From: Allomyces arbusculus | Lineage: Eukaryota > Blastocladiomycota > Blastocladiomycetes > Blastocladiales > Blastocladiaceae | NCBI GenBank assembly: GCA_027604705.1 | Contig: JADHYV010000036.1 | Span: 1 to 64,000 of the forward strand | Length of the DNA: 64,000 bases | Reading direction: 5' to 3' | Shown: positions 33,761-44,616 of the stretch, piece by piece | How the letters are laid out: each line of letters opens with the position of its first letter | Position numbering within the stretch: the first letter of the stretch is position 1 | The notes under the pieces: model-generated | Database searches by the model: none | What the model was told of the DNA's origin: nothing | Seen by the model: the letters and a program-made list of their open reading frames with translations, nothing else | Position numbers and translations under genes: made by a program

Positions 33761-35939
33761 ATGTCGACAAGGAGCACCATGGCCGGCAAACCCCCGCTCA
33801 TCATCTTCGACACGACGCTGTGCGACGGCGCCATGGTACGACTGCCTTCACGCTCGACGTATCGGCTCGTCCGCCCCGAACGTCACCAACCAAACGCTCT
33901 ATGGAGCGCCGCGACGCTCGTGGCTGATCAGGCCGCCCCGGGCAAACAAAAAGAACCCTCCGCCGACCTGACCATTGACCCGCACCATGTTTTCGTCCCC
34001 TTTCTACCTATTCAGGCGCCCGGCGTGTCGCTGCACCCGGACGAGGCCGTCGACATTGCCAAGCACCTCTCGCGACTGGGCGTACACGTCTGCGAAGCCG
34101 GTTTCCCGGCCCTCTCGGACCACGCCTACCACACGGTCGAGCGCATTGCCAAGCACGTCGGTCCGCTCATGCACAACCGCGAACGGCTCGCGCGCCCAAT
34201 GGTCATCTGCGCTCGCGCGCGCGCGCTCGAGCCCGACATCCAGCGTGCGTACGACGCGATCCGGCACGCGCCGTACCACCGGATCCACATATATCTCGGC
34301 ACGTCGCGCAGCTACCTCGAGCAGAAGCTGCACATGTCCGAGGCCGAGTGCATTGACCGCGCGATCAACGCCGTGCGGTTCGCCAAGTCGTTGTGCAGCG
34401 ATATCGAGTTCTCGCCCGAGGATAGTGGGCGGTCGGATCCAGCGTTCTTGTGCCAGGTGCTCGCGGCGGTGATTCGTGAGGGGGCGACCACGCTGAACAT
34501 TCCGGATACGGCTGGGTTCAATACGCCGGAAGAGTACGGGCGCATTATGCGGTACTTGATCCAGCACACGCCGGGCGCAGAAAAGGTGCCGATTTTTGCG
34601 GTGGAGAGCGTTGTTCTCATGGACATTGAACTGACCAGCAGCTTCTCCACCCCTGTAGGTGACTTGGTCGTGCCACTGCCACAACGACCTCGGTCTCGCG
34701 ACGGCCAACACGCTGTCCGGCATCATGAACGGCGCGCGACAAGTCGAAGTGACCATCAACGGGCTCGGCGAGCGTGCGGGCAACACGGCGCTCGAAGAAG
34801 TGGCACTGGCCGTGTTCACACACCCGAAGACGTTCCCCGTGAGCTGCGCCGCACTCGACACGCAACACCTCTACCGCGTCTCGCAGCTCGTCGCGTCCAA
34901 GACGGGCGTGCCGGTCCCCGTCACCAAGCCGATCGTCGGCGCCAACGCCCTCGTCCGGTCCGACGACGAAGTCGGGCCCGCGATCATTTCGCCCGCCGTG
35001 ATTGGGATGCCCACGGCATCGGACCCGAACGACGCGGCGGTCGGGACGTATGTGTTGAGTCGCACCGCAGGCGTGCAGGCGTTCTGTGCGCGCGTCGCGC
35101 ACCTCGGGTACGATTTGGCCGACCACGACTTGCAGCGCATGTACGCGCGGTTCGTGCGCACGGCCGATACCAAGCAGGTCGTGACTGACGCAGATATTGT
35201 CGCCATGGTCGACGACGAGCTGTCGCACGCGCGCGGCGGGTTGGGCTGTGGCGCAACCGCGCTCGAGTTGCGGTCCGTGCACGTCACGTCTGGCACGGGC
35301 ATCTTGGCGACGGCGACTGTCGAGTTGGTCGTGACCGACCCGCCACCGCTGAACCGCGAGCGAATCGCCGTCGACGCTGCGATTTCGCGCAACGGCCCGA
35401 TTCACGCGATTTTCAAGGCAGTCGAGCGGCTCGTGCGTGTGCGGGTCACGCTGTTGCACTATGAGGTGCGCGCCGTGTCGGCGGGCGGCGACGGGGATGC
35501 ATTGGGCCAGGTGGCCGTCAAGATTTGCGATGGCGCGCGGCCACACATCCAGTATTGCGGGACGGCGACGGATACGGACGTGGTCATGGCGTCGGCACGC
35601 GCGTATGTGGCCGCGGTGAATCGCATGATCTTGCACGGACAACATTCGGCCGCGGGGGCCACGTCGGTTCCGCAAGTGCCCGTGCCGCTTGCGGTGGACG
35701 ACGACGAGGATGATGACGACGACGATGATGATTTGGTGGCGATGCGGCAGTTGGCGGCCGCAACCGCGGGCGCGTCGGGTGCGTGCGGGCCGGTGCATGG
35801 TGCGGGCCCAGCAAGTGCGCTCACGCCAGTGCCCGGGTCGCTGAACGCGGCCGTACAAGATCCAGCGAGCGGTCCGGCGCGCGCTCCACACGCCGCGACG
35901 GGCGGGTCAGCGGCGCCCGGTCGAGCGGCTGCGTGCTGA
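33761..35939 (+). CDS. 2-isopropylmalate synthase-like protein (LeuA type) with altered active-site motif
   Basis: Exons 33761-33835, 34016-34600 and 34659-35939 give 646 aa. LeuA/DRE-TIM features are FDTTL near the start, EAGFPALS, EFSPEDSGRSDPAFL, NIPDTAGFNTPEE, metal-binding HCHNDLGLATANT, GLGERAGNTALEEV and a C-terminal regulatory-like domain (~aa 420-560). Canonical enzymes read FDTTLRDGEQ-PG; here the spliced product reads FDTTLCDGAMAPG. The metal-binding Asp stays, but catalytic Arg is Cys and Glu-Gln are Ala-Met. The tail carries an Asp run and an Ala/Gly/Pro-rich extension. Canonical enzymes make 2-isopropylmalate from 2-oxoisovalerate and acetyl-CoA for leucine; this activity is doubtful here. 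The 180-nt first intron has length 3n and no stop. Confidence 0.85.
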
Positions 35940-36697
35940 TGCATTCTTTCCATGCCTGCTTCCCTCCCTCTCACCTGTTTTTCCTGCTTTTTAGATGTGG
36001 TGTCCCTCTCTCTCTTCTGTTGCGTGCTCATGACCCCGTGGTGTATTTGAAGGAAGATTGCGTCCAAATATCCAAATGAAGATCCGTTCTGGTCGCGAAT
36101 GATTGCGGACGGCGCGGCGTCATCGCAGTGATCGCGATCTGCGCCCGCCACCGCGACGCGATGGTCGTATGCAGCGTCGATGCTTGCTCATCTCCACGTC
36201 TCGTCACAGTCATGTCCTCGAATCAAGGAACTCCGGTCTTCAGCTCGCCCAGCCACGCAACGCGCAAACAAGCGGCCGCCGCTTCGTTGAACAGCGCATC
36301 GGCGCACCCATCAATTCGCCATCAATCCAGTGTGCAACGGTCCAGCGCGACGGCGACGGTTCGCCCCATGTCCGTCGGTCGCCCTCTCCCTGAAATCGCT
36401 GCTCTTTGGCCGGGCGAAAAGGAAGGCGTTGAGCGAAACGGGTGGCGAAGTGGGGAGCGGAACCACGCGCGTGCGGGCCTGTCTTCATGCAAGAGCGGGG
36501 GCCACACTGCAGCAGCTTTTTGACCGAACCCAGGCTGCTGGTTCGCCACCCACTCGCCAGCACCGCCCTGTCCCGTCCATCTCACAGCGACATCCGTGAC
36601 CGCGCGGACGACGCGGAGCACGACGACCTCAACGACAACCCCTGACCACGCAACGCAACCCGCTGCAACCGCTCGATCCCGCGCGCGCCCGTCACGC
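35940..36697. other. Intergenic, promoter of C2H2 gene
   Basis: Nothing recognised except C/T-rich sequence and, at its end, a three-codon uORF. Confidence 0.4.
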
Positions 36698-36709
36698 ATG
36701 CCAACATGA
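36698..36709 (+). promoter_or_regulatory. Minimal uORF overlapping main start
   Basis: ATG CCA ACA TGA; its TGA (36707-36709) overlaps the main ATG at 36706 in the order ATGA. Such overlap favours termination-reinitiation or leaky scanning at the main AUG. Confidence 0.5.
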
Positions 36710-39443
36710 ACTACCCGGCGCGGTCGCACGCGCACGCCCCGCTCGGCGTCGCGCACCTCGTCGCGCCCGATCTCGCGCACCTCGTCAACACCGCCCCAGC
36801 CGCGCCGCCGGCGCCCGCGAGCAATATGGCCCAGGCAGGCGCGAGGCCCGTCATGGCGTACGCGGTGCCGGCGGTCGCGGTGCAGCAGTATCCGCAAGCG
36901 CAGCCGCAAGCGCAGCAGCAGCCGGCGGCATTCCCGCACCCGCAGTTGCTCCTCCAGCAACCCTGGCACCCGCAACCGCAGCCAACAACGACCATGCCGG
37001 CACCCGCAACCATGCCGACGCAGAGCGGTCCTGCCATGCCGCTGTATCCTGCACCGGCGCATGGGCTCGTGCCGAGGCAGCAGAACCACGCGCAGGGGCA
37101 ACAACAGCAACCGCAACCGGCCGTGAGCATGGTGGGCTACACCCAGCAGCAGCAGCAACAGTACCAGTATGCCCAACAACAGCACCAACGCCACCAGCAG
37201 CAGTACCAGTACCAGCAGATCGTGCCCGCGCCGGCCGCGTACGGCGCGTACGGCGGTGGCGCCCAACAAGCGCAGCGGCAACCGCAACCGCAGACCGCCG
37301 CCGCCCCGCCGCAGTCGCCCATGATCTGGACCACATCGGCGCCCCCCACGCCGCACGCGACGCCGCACGCGACGCCGCTTTCCATGCCGACCTTCTTACC
37401 CGCGTCCTCGCTGTCGGCACCCCCGCCGACCCCGGCGCTCCCGACCTTCTCCTCGCCCGGCGCGACCAGCCAGTCGCCCGTCCCTCCTCCCCCACCTCCC
37501 CCACCAACATCAACTCGCGGCGGCGGCGCGCCGCCCCTGCCGCCGAAACCTGGCGACCTCCCGCCCTGTCCGCCGGGATGGCACACATGTCCGATGGTCG
37601 GGTGCCGGCAACAGTTTGCGCACGTCACGGACTTGAAGGCGCACGTTATCGCGCACGCCGAGGCATTGGTGCCCAACTCGGACGACGCGCAGGCGCCCGG
37701 ATCGGGCGCGTACACGATCGCCAACGCCGACGGCGCGTTCGAGTGCTCCCTGTGCGGGCGCGCGTTCAAGCGGCGCGCAGACTGTCACCGGCACGAGAGG
37801 TACGCCTGGTGGAGTGGGTCGAGCGCACGGCGGTGGTTGGTGGCACCCACCGCGACCCGGTCTGTGCAACGTCTGGCCCAGGCACGCACCGCGGAAACGG
37901 ACTCTCTCGTTGTTGGGCGACGACCACACGACCGGCGCCCGAACCCGACGCCGACGCGACGCGCGTGGATCGCCCCATCGCCATCGCGCAAGACCGTGCG
38001 TCCGAATCGTTCCGATGAACTGACCCTGTGCGTCCGCACCCTCATCCCATTTCACGCAGGTCTCATTTCCTCGACCGCCCCTTTGCCTGCTCCGAGTGCG
38101 ATAAGCGGTTCACGAGGCGGGAAACGCTCGTCAAACACACACAGCGCGACCACGGGCCCGGCTCTGCCACTGCCGCGGGCAAGACCCCGACGACGGTGCC
38201 CGCGCAGTTGCCGACCCCTGTCGCCACGCCGGGCGCGGTGCCCGTGCACTTGGCGAGTCCGGTCGCGCCGGAACCGACGGTGGTTGTAGATGCAGGGGGG
38301 AATGAGCGGCGCGCGAGGGGGAAGCGCAGTTTGTCGCCAGAGGGCGCGGCGGCCGCGCAAGGGCATACGGCGGGAACGGCGGATCCGTGGACGTTCACGG
38401 ACTTCTCGAACGTGCCGTACGGCGGCAGCACCTCCACCTCCACCGCGACCGCCCCTGGCGCAACGTCCCACGCAACGGGTATCCCGCGCGCCGTGCACGC
38501 GCCCTCGCACGCGCGGTACCCGCACCGTCGTGCGCCGTCCGCCACGTCCTTACCGCCGCACGTTCTCGCGGACCTCCTGCGCACTGGTCCCTCTGCAGCC
38601 GTGGCAGCACCCGCAATCCATGCCGACATGCTGCACTTCCCCGCGTCGCAGCTTCTCCCGAGCCGGCACGGTCCGGCGATGCTCGCGACACCGCTCGTGA
38701 TCCCGCCACCTCCCTTGCCGACGTCGTCGATCCGGATTGCGACGACGGCAGCCGCGCACCACCACCAGTCGGCGCCGACGCGGATGCAGCAGGTGCGTCC
38801 GGCGTCAGTGACGGTGCCGCGGTTCATGGCGGCGGCGGCGCCCGCGACCCCTACGACGACGGGGTCGGTCCTGTCCGGGTCGGCGACGTATGTGGGCTCG
38901 GCAGCGTTGACGAGTCAGGCGGCAGCGACACTGCAGTCACCGACGTTGTCGAGCTACGACGATCAGGCGTCGGTGGTCGCGGCAATGGCGGCCGCGGGGC
39001 TGTACCCGGCGGTGCAGGTGCCCGGTCCGACGCAGCAACAGGGGTACCAGGTGCCGCCGGCACCGGCGCAATACCAGCAGTCGCAACAATCAAGGCCAGT
39101 GGAGCAGCAGGGAGTGCCAGCTCCACCGCCGCCTCCCTCGCAGCGCGTGCTCGCGCAAGCGACTGAGCAAGCGGCCGCTGCGGACATGCATCACTTGCAG
39201 TTCCAGGCGGCACAGGCGATAGCCGGCCGCGGCGGGATGCGCGCTGGGGTCGGGCTCGGGCTCGGGATGCCCGGGTTCTTGATGATGCCGCCGCCATCAA
39301 GCGACGCAGGGCTCGGATCCGTCGATGCCGGCGGCAGCGGCACGAGCAGTAAGCGGTCGACAGTTGTCGTGGACGCGGACCAAGGGCCCGCGAGCGGGTC
39401 GTTCCTGGCCGACCTGGCGGCGCTGTTCAAGGTAGATGCGTAG
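36706..39443 (+). CDS. C2H2 zinc-finger transcription factor, Gln/Pro-rich
   Basis: Exons 36706-37799 and 38060-39443 give 825 aa; the intron is 260 nt, long for this region, phase 2. The N-terminal ~270 residues are Gln/Ala/Pro-rich (Q5-Q6 runs) with a polyproline stretch. Three C2H2 fingers follow: CPMVGC-x12-H-x3-H, CSLC-x12-H-x3-H and CSEC-x12-H-x4-H. The second finger's last His is supplied by exon 2 (HERSH), which confirms the splice. The rest is low-complexity Ala/Pro/Ser/Gln, typical of activation regions. The fingers are split by a ~40-residue spacer between fingers 1 and 2. The target is unknown. Confidence 0.88.
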
Positions 39444-39670
39444 ATGCTGGTGGAGGATCTAGACAAGACGGTTTTGGATTTGTTATGGGTGCGGGCGGAT
39501 TTTGCGATTTTGATTCGTTTTTGGGATTGGTTTTGGTTATTTGTGCAGTGGTGGTGGTTGGTGGATTGGTTTTGTGTCTTTGGTTTCCGCGGCGCGCTCG
39601 CGTCCGAGTTTGTGCGGGTCACGACTGGCTTCATCGTTGCCGATAAATGAAAAATAAAGATGACCGTGCC

Positions 39671-39733
39671 GTTCGTCGTCGTCGCCGTCGTCGTCGCGTC
39701 GTAGTCGTCGTCGCGTCGTCGTCGTCGTCGTCC
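39671..39733 (+). repeat. CGT/GTC trinucleotide microsatellite
   Basis: Imperfect runs of gtc/cgt broken by single-base changes, with poly-Ser or poly-Val reading frames that are not taken as coding. Confidence 0.8.
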
Positions 39734-39961
39734 TCTCTCGAGCTGAGGGTGTGGAGGGTGGTTCGCCACGTGCCAGGGAGCAAGCCGAAAAACTGCGACG
39801 CTTGCTGGGCGGTCACGTGCGGACGTGGTGCGCCCTGCTGCGCGCGGCACTCACGCTTTTCGCCGTTTTCCGTGTGCTTTCTGTTGGTCAGCATCGCCAC
39901 ACGGGCCGCACCACGTTCAAGGGCCCAAGTTGACTCACGTCGGCCTGCCACGGCGGCGGGG

Positions 39962-39967
39962 TATAAA
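39962..39967 (+). promoter_or_regulatory. TATA box of bZIP gene
   Basis: TATAAA followed by GC-rich pyrimidine sequence. Initiation ~30 bp downstream would give a leader of about 700 nt before the ATG at 40693. Confidence 0.6.
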
Positions 39968-40066
39968 ACGGCCTCGTCCCCCCGCTCCCCGTTCTCGCTC
40001 CCCGTTGCTCGCATTTCGAAAGAAGTCCAAGCAGCCGTTGACCAGTCGACGCTCACCTGTGCCAAG

Positions 40067-40696
40067 ATGAGCTCGATTATCCGCCCGAAACACTAGACAA
40101 TCTGTCACCGAGCGCTGGGCGCGCCAAGTGCGCTCCCGCGTTGGGCTCGTCCGCAACGGGCCGCGGCAACCTCGCCGTCGCGCCGCTCATCTCCACCACT
40201 TTGCGTCCGGACGAGGCGCTGTGCTCGACCAACCCCACTCAAAAACCACCCGGTCGGCTCGCGCGGCTCCTCCAGCCCCACGTCGTGTCTCTCCTGTCTT
40301 CTTTCGGTGTCCCGGCTATCCTCAACGTCAACGGCTTCTCTCTACGGTCCTCAACTCGAAATGCCCACTGCTCAAGATGTGGCGTTTGCGCGCTACCGTG
40401 CCTGACCCGCCCGCTCTCCTCGCCCTCCAAGTCGCAAATCTCGTTATCCCTCTCTCCTCTCCTTTCTCTCTGGCGCGGCGTCACTTTCGCAACCAACCAA
40501 CCAAGTACTCTACACGATTCTCTACCTCGTCATCACCATGCGATTGTCGCTCTCGGTGCGCGCGCAGCTCCACAAGGCGGCTGCGTAGCCCGTGCTCTCT
40601 ACTACCTACGCCATGTTGCCGCCAAGTCTTGGGTGTCGTGGGTCAAGCAGCGTCCCCGCTACCGGTCGCCTCTTCACCCCACCACCACCATCATGA
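40067..40696 (+). promoter_or_regulatory. Array of upstream AUGs/uORFs in bZIP mRNA leader
   Basis: All five ATGs between the TATA box and the main start are listed. uORF1 is 40067-40096 (9 aa). uORF2 is 40361-40405 (14 aa). An ATG at 40377 opens a long overlapping frame running to 41561. uORF4 is 40538-40588 (16 aa). uORF5 is 40613-40696 (27 aa), whose TGA overlaps the main ATG (ATGA at 40693-40696). Yeast GCN4 and animal ATF4 use such arrays so that amino-acid starvation (eIF2 phosphorylation) raises translation. The array is seen; regulation is inferred. An unseen leader intron could remove some. Confidence 0.65.
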
Positions 40697-41832
40697 CTAC
40701 CAGCAACACGATCAACAACACCAACGGCTCTCTCACTGGCTCCACGGCTTGGCTCAACGATTTCTCGGTCAACTCTCTCTTTGCGGTCCCCGTCCCGTCG
40801 CCGACTTTGGCGACGCCCGCGGCGGCCACCAACCCCACCACCATCCCAAGCACCATCACCGACGCGTCGCTCTGGCCCTTTACGGACCTGTTCGTCGCGG
40901 CACCGTCAACCGCCAACCTCGCCACCACCACCAACCAAGCCACCACCACGCCCCTGCCGGCGGCCGTGCCTGCGCTCGCCGGCGGCCTCGCCGACCCGCT
41001 CGCGGCCATGTTTCCGCTGCTCGGCCCCGCCGACCCGACGCTCGCGGCACTCACGCTGCCGTTCAACCCGTACGCGCTCGTGCCGTCGCTCGCGCCCATG
41101 GCATTGCCGCCGCTCGCGGGCGTGCCGGACATGAACCTCGACCCGCTCGAGGCGCTGCTGCTCGCGGACGTGGCCAAGCCCCCGCCGAACGCGACGGCAG
41201 TTCCGACCACGGACGCGCAGGACGGCGCCGACCCGCTCGGGCTCGCGGCATTGCTCGGCATGGACGTGCTCACGCTCCCGCCGCCCGATGCCGCGCACGC
41301 GGCCAACGACGTGCCCCCGCTCGTGGCAGGGACGGCGTCGCCGCGCGCGTCGCCCGTTCCCACTGCCGCTGCACCAGCTCCGGCACCCGCGTGCGCACCA
41401 AAGCCGGCCAAGCGCCCCCGGCGTCGCGGCGCGACGGAACTCCCGCCGGCGGCCGTCGTCGACGGCCAGCTCGTGATCCCGACGACGACCAAGAAGTCGT
41501 CGGTGACCGTCGAGTCCTTCCCGGCCGTCTTACCGTACCCGGAGGGCATGATCCCGCATGACGCTCCCGTGCAGGCGCGCGGCACCCAAAAGCGGCCGGC
41601 GCCAGCGTCTGACGAGGACGAGGAGCCCGAAATCCCAGCCGATCTCGACGAGGCCGCAGCGAAACGGCTCAAGAACGCGCTGTCGGCGCGGCGGTCGCGC
41701 GCGCGCAAGCTAGCCAAGATTGCTTTTCTCGAGGACCGCGTGAATGAGTTGCAGCAGAGGAACGCGGAGCTCGAGGCGACGGTCAGGGCATTGCAGGCGC
41801 AGCTGCCACCGCAGGGTTCGAATGTGCAGTAA
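40693..41832 (+). CDS. GCN4/CPC1-like bZIP transcription factor
   Basis: A single exon encodes 379 aa, starting MTTSNTINN. The C-terminal 55 residues form a bZIP: basic region KRLKNALSARRSRARKLAK followed by a heptad zipper with L-x6-V/L spacing (FLEDRV, LQQRNAELEATV, LQAQL). The RRSRARKL core is the Gcn4/Cpc1 signature, which binds TGACTCA-type sites and activates amino-acid biosynthesis genes. The N-terminal 250 residues are Ala/Pro/Leu-rich and probably hold activation regions; an acidic stretch (DEDEEPEIPADLDE) precedes the basic region. An in-frame open extension upstream has no ATG before 40693. The leader carries a GCN4-type uORF array, which strengthens the assignment. Confidence 0.88.
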   Translation: MTTSNTINNTNGSLTGSTAWLNDFSVNSLFAVPVPSPTLATPAAATNPTTIPSTITDASLWPFTDLFVAAPSTANLATTTNQATTTPLPAAVPALAGGLADPLAAMFPLLGPADPTLAALTLPFNPYALVPSLAPMALPPLAGVPDMNLDPLEALLLADVAKPPPNATAVPTTDAQDGADPLGLAALLGMDVLTLPPPDAAHAANDVPPLVAGTASPRASPVPTAAAPAPAPACAPKPAKRPRRRGATELPPAAVVDGQLVIPTTTKKSSVTVESFPAVLPYPEGMIPHDAPVQARGTQKRPAPASDEDEEPEIPADLDEAAAKRLKNALSARRSRARKLAKIAFLEDRVNELQQRNAELEATVRALQAQLPPQGSNVQ

Positions 41833-42306
41833 GCGGGGTGTGGTTTGGGCGTGCTTGGCTTTTTTTCTTTCCTTCTTTCTTGTCTCTTGTGGGCGAGGTT
41901 TGGGATGCGTGCTTGCCATTCATTCAAATCTCAACGGTAAAATTCTGCTATGGTTCTGGCGATCTCACGGGATGAAGGGTTGGTCGTTGGGGATGTCAGA
42001 TCGCGTCGCGTCGTCGTCGTCCATGTCGTGTGCGTTCAGTGTCGTTGGTTGTGGAGGAGGTGGCGGGTCCGAGTCGGCGGAGGGGTGGCCGGATGCGCGG
42101 TCCAGGTTTTGCTAGGTTTTCCGTTTTCATTTTCCGCACGTGGGCCAAGCAGAAGCCGAGCAGAAGCGCTTTGCAACGTCGTTGAACTCCGCGAGCGCCG
42201 CTTCTCCTCTCTGAACACCTCCACCACGCATCTCCACGACGACAACTCGACCCCGCCGTCGCGACCCATTCTTGCCAGCAACTTCCAGCACCACCAACCT
42301 GCAACC
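41833..42306. other. Intergenic, promoter of RPE gene
   Basis: No gene seen. T/G-rich after the bZIP stop, then a C/A-rich leader before 42307. Confidence 0.4.
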
Positions 42307-43264
42307 ATGCCCAAGGCCATCATCGCGCCGTCGCTGCTCTCGGGCGACTGGGCCTACCTGGCGCGCGACTGCAACAAGATGATCGAACTTGGTGCCGACT
42401 ACTTGCACATGGGTGCGTCGTTCGCACCGCACTGTCGCCGTTCCACGAAGTGCAAGTGCCTGACCGCGCTCTCCTCGCGCCCGCTCGTGTAGACGTTATG
42501 GACGGGTACCTACGCCTCGCCGTCCCATCGGTGGCGCCGAACGGAACGTTGCTGACGTTCTCGAGGGTGGTAGCCACTTTGTCCCGAACCTGACGATCGG
42601 CGCGCCCGTCATCAAGTCGCTGCGCAAGGCCACGACGGGTTACCTCGGTCCGTTGCATCCTTCGCGCGCAGTGCTGTCCGCGATGAGGGCAACAACTGAC
42701 GTGTCAGCGCACAGACTGCCACCTGATGGTCTCGCACCCGGAACAGTGGGTCGACGACTTCGCCAAGGCCGGCGCCGACGGGTTCACGTTCCACATTGAG
42801 GCCACTAGTACGACACACCGCGCTCCTCCACTCTGCCCTCCGGCCGCCCATCCTGACCCACCCTCCCCCGTCTCCCACCAGACGACCCCATCGCCCTCAT
42901 CCGCCGCATCAAGTCCCTCGGCATGCTCCCCGGGATCGCCGTCAAGCCCGGCACCCCCATCTCCGCGCTCGAGCCCGTCTTCGCCGAATGCATCGACGAC
43001 CTGCACATGGTGCTGGTCATGACGGTCGAACCGGGTTTCGGTGGGCAGTCGTTCATGGTCGACATGATGGACAAGGTGCGCGAAGTGCGTGCGCGGTATC
43101 CCGACATCTACATCCAGGTGGACGGCGGGCTCGCGCTCGATACGGTGGAGGCCGCGGCCGAGGCTGGCGCGAACGTGATTGTTGCGGGGTCGGCCGTGTT
43201 TGGGGCGCAGAAGCCGGAGGAGGTGATCCAGGGGTTGCGCGCGGCGGTGGAGAAGTGCAATTGA
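42307..43264 (+). CDS. RPE1: Ribulose-phosphate 3-epimerase
   Basis: Exons 42307-42412, 42493-42505, 42574-42647, 42715-42807 and 42882-43264 give 222 aa, close to the usual ~225. Family motifs are [55 protein letters not shown] and VDGGL. It is a (beta/alpha)8 metalloenzyme that interconverts ribulose-5-phosphate and xylulose-5-phosphate in the pentose phosphate pathway. Exon 2 is only 13 nt and supplies most of DVMDG, which carries a metal-binding Asp; the motif appears only with this microexon. The third intron was placed at GTCCGT (42648), giving TTGYLDCHL. A donor five codons earlier is possible. Introns contain CTGAC branch sites. Confidence 0.93.
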
Positions 43265-43540
43265 GTGATGAGGAGGGATTGGGGAGAGTAGAGATGAGGG
43301 GGGAGGGTGGGGGAGTGTTTGCGAATTCAATTGACTGTATATCTGTTGCAATGTCTGTCAAGTCAAGGAGCCTGAATCATGGAACGCAAAAGACATTTGG
43401 AGCGCTGCCGCGACCCGATTGAGGCAGAACGACAACAGGCAGATAACTAAGGGGGTTACATTTGGATCAACGGAACACGACCAGCAACGCGCAACAAACA
43501 CCACCGAAATCCAGGTCTCGGGGCTCACAGACGGCCTGCT

Positions 43541-44210
43541 TTAGTGCTTGTAATGACGAATCGCAAACGCGGCTGCGACAGCGAGCGTGACAGCGGGGAC
43601 TGCCCACGTCCACCTGGTGAAGTAAAACCACAAGGTCAACCATCGCATTTCGCATCAGCAACGGGAACTGGGGGACGCACCACGACGAGCAGCACTTGGA
43701 CGCGGCGGGCGCCTTGGCCTACGCATCAAGGTGGAGAAGGTAGGCATCAGATGCACAAACGGCATGGCATTGGTTCAAATCGGGGGCGCACCTTGGCTTC
43801 CGCGGCCTCCTCGTCGGAGACGAGCTCGCCGAGGTAAAAATCCTTGAGCCACTCGCGCGCCGAGTCGCCGTGGCCCACGTCCTCAAAGGCCTCAGTCGAG
43901 TCGGCACCTGGTTTTTGAGCGAGAAACGGCGTCAGATTTCAGGTTGCCGCGTGATTTCTGGTAAGAATACGCGAGGACGGACCGGCCGTGTCGAGAAGCA
44001 CCTCGCCACCGCCCGGGTGCTCGTCCTGCATCTTGGTAATGTCGTAGACCTATGTAAGCCGCAAACGCCCGGCAGTCAGCGTCACGCTCTTCGAAAGGCA
44101 CACGGTGACGGCAGCGTGCAATTTACCTTGCCGTGGATGATGGTCCACAGGTCGGTCGTCGTGTTGTGCTTGGCCACGTCGGCGGCGGAGAAAACGCGAG
44201 GGGAGGCCAT
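43541..44210 (-). CDS. Cytochrome b5, tail-anchored
   Basis: Exons 44210-44127, 44049-43983, 43907-43792, 43718-43681 and 43613-43541 give 125 aa. The heme-binding core is complete: FSAADVAKHN, LWTIIHGKVYDIT, DEHPGGGEVLLDTAG (first axial His) and TEAFEDVGHGDSAREWL (second axial His). Then FYLGEL, an Ala/Lys/Cys linker and a C-terminal hydrophobic anchor (WAVPAVTLAVAAAFAI) with the basic end RHYKH, as in ER-anchored cytochrome b5. It passes electrons to desaturases, P450s and sterol enzymes. Five exons in 125 codons is dense; every junction falls within a conserved motif, which supports the model. It is divergent from vasohibin across 406 bp. Confidence 0.93.
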
Positions 44211-44616
44211 CTTGCGTGCAGTGCAGTGCGTTGAGTGAAGAGTCAGGGTGTCGAGTCGCGGACGGGGAAAATGAAGTCGACGGCGGGAGAAGGGACAGCG
44301 CGCCGATGCAAATGGCTTTCATTTGTTTTGGTGTATCTCGTGTCCCGCACGATAGCGAACACAGCGCGAAAACTAAATGAAATACACAGCTCTCGTCGTG
44401 TATTGCAGCCTTCGCGACGCCGACTGGGACCTTGGAACCACAAATCACTCCTCGCAGCCATATTGTGGACGCCGACAATCCCGCTCGAAACCAGCGGACA
44501 CCAAAAAGCCCGAGCACGCCAACATCAGCACTCAACCGAATCCGACAAATACACGACCAGTCGACACCATGCCAACGGGCCCGTAGAATACCCCTAGACG
44601 CGACGATCCACAGACC
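44211..44616. other. Divergent promoter, cytochrome b5 / vasohibin
   Basis: No gene is seen. No clear TATA box on either strand. Confidence 0.4.

Larger units (their letters stand above)
39444..40066. other. Promoter region of GCN4-like bZIP gene
   Basis: Contains a CGT-rich microsatellite (about 39671-39733) and a TATA box at 39962-39967. No gene is seen on either strand. Confidence 0.5.

Noticed and set aside
39671-39733. Poly-Val/poly-Ser coding sequence
   Set aside because: It is a CGT microsatellite upstream of a TATA box with no flanking coding signal.
40141-40692. In-frame N-terminal extension of the bZIP
   Set aside because: No ATG is present in that frame before 40693, and the TATA position makes this the leader.
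42633-42647. Alternative RPE donor GTTACC at 42639
   Set aside because: It keeps phase but would remove GYL before DCHL; the GTCCGT donor gives the family-typical LDCHLMV and GTCCGT is used elsewhere here.
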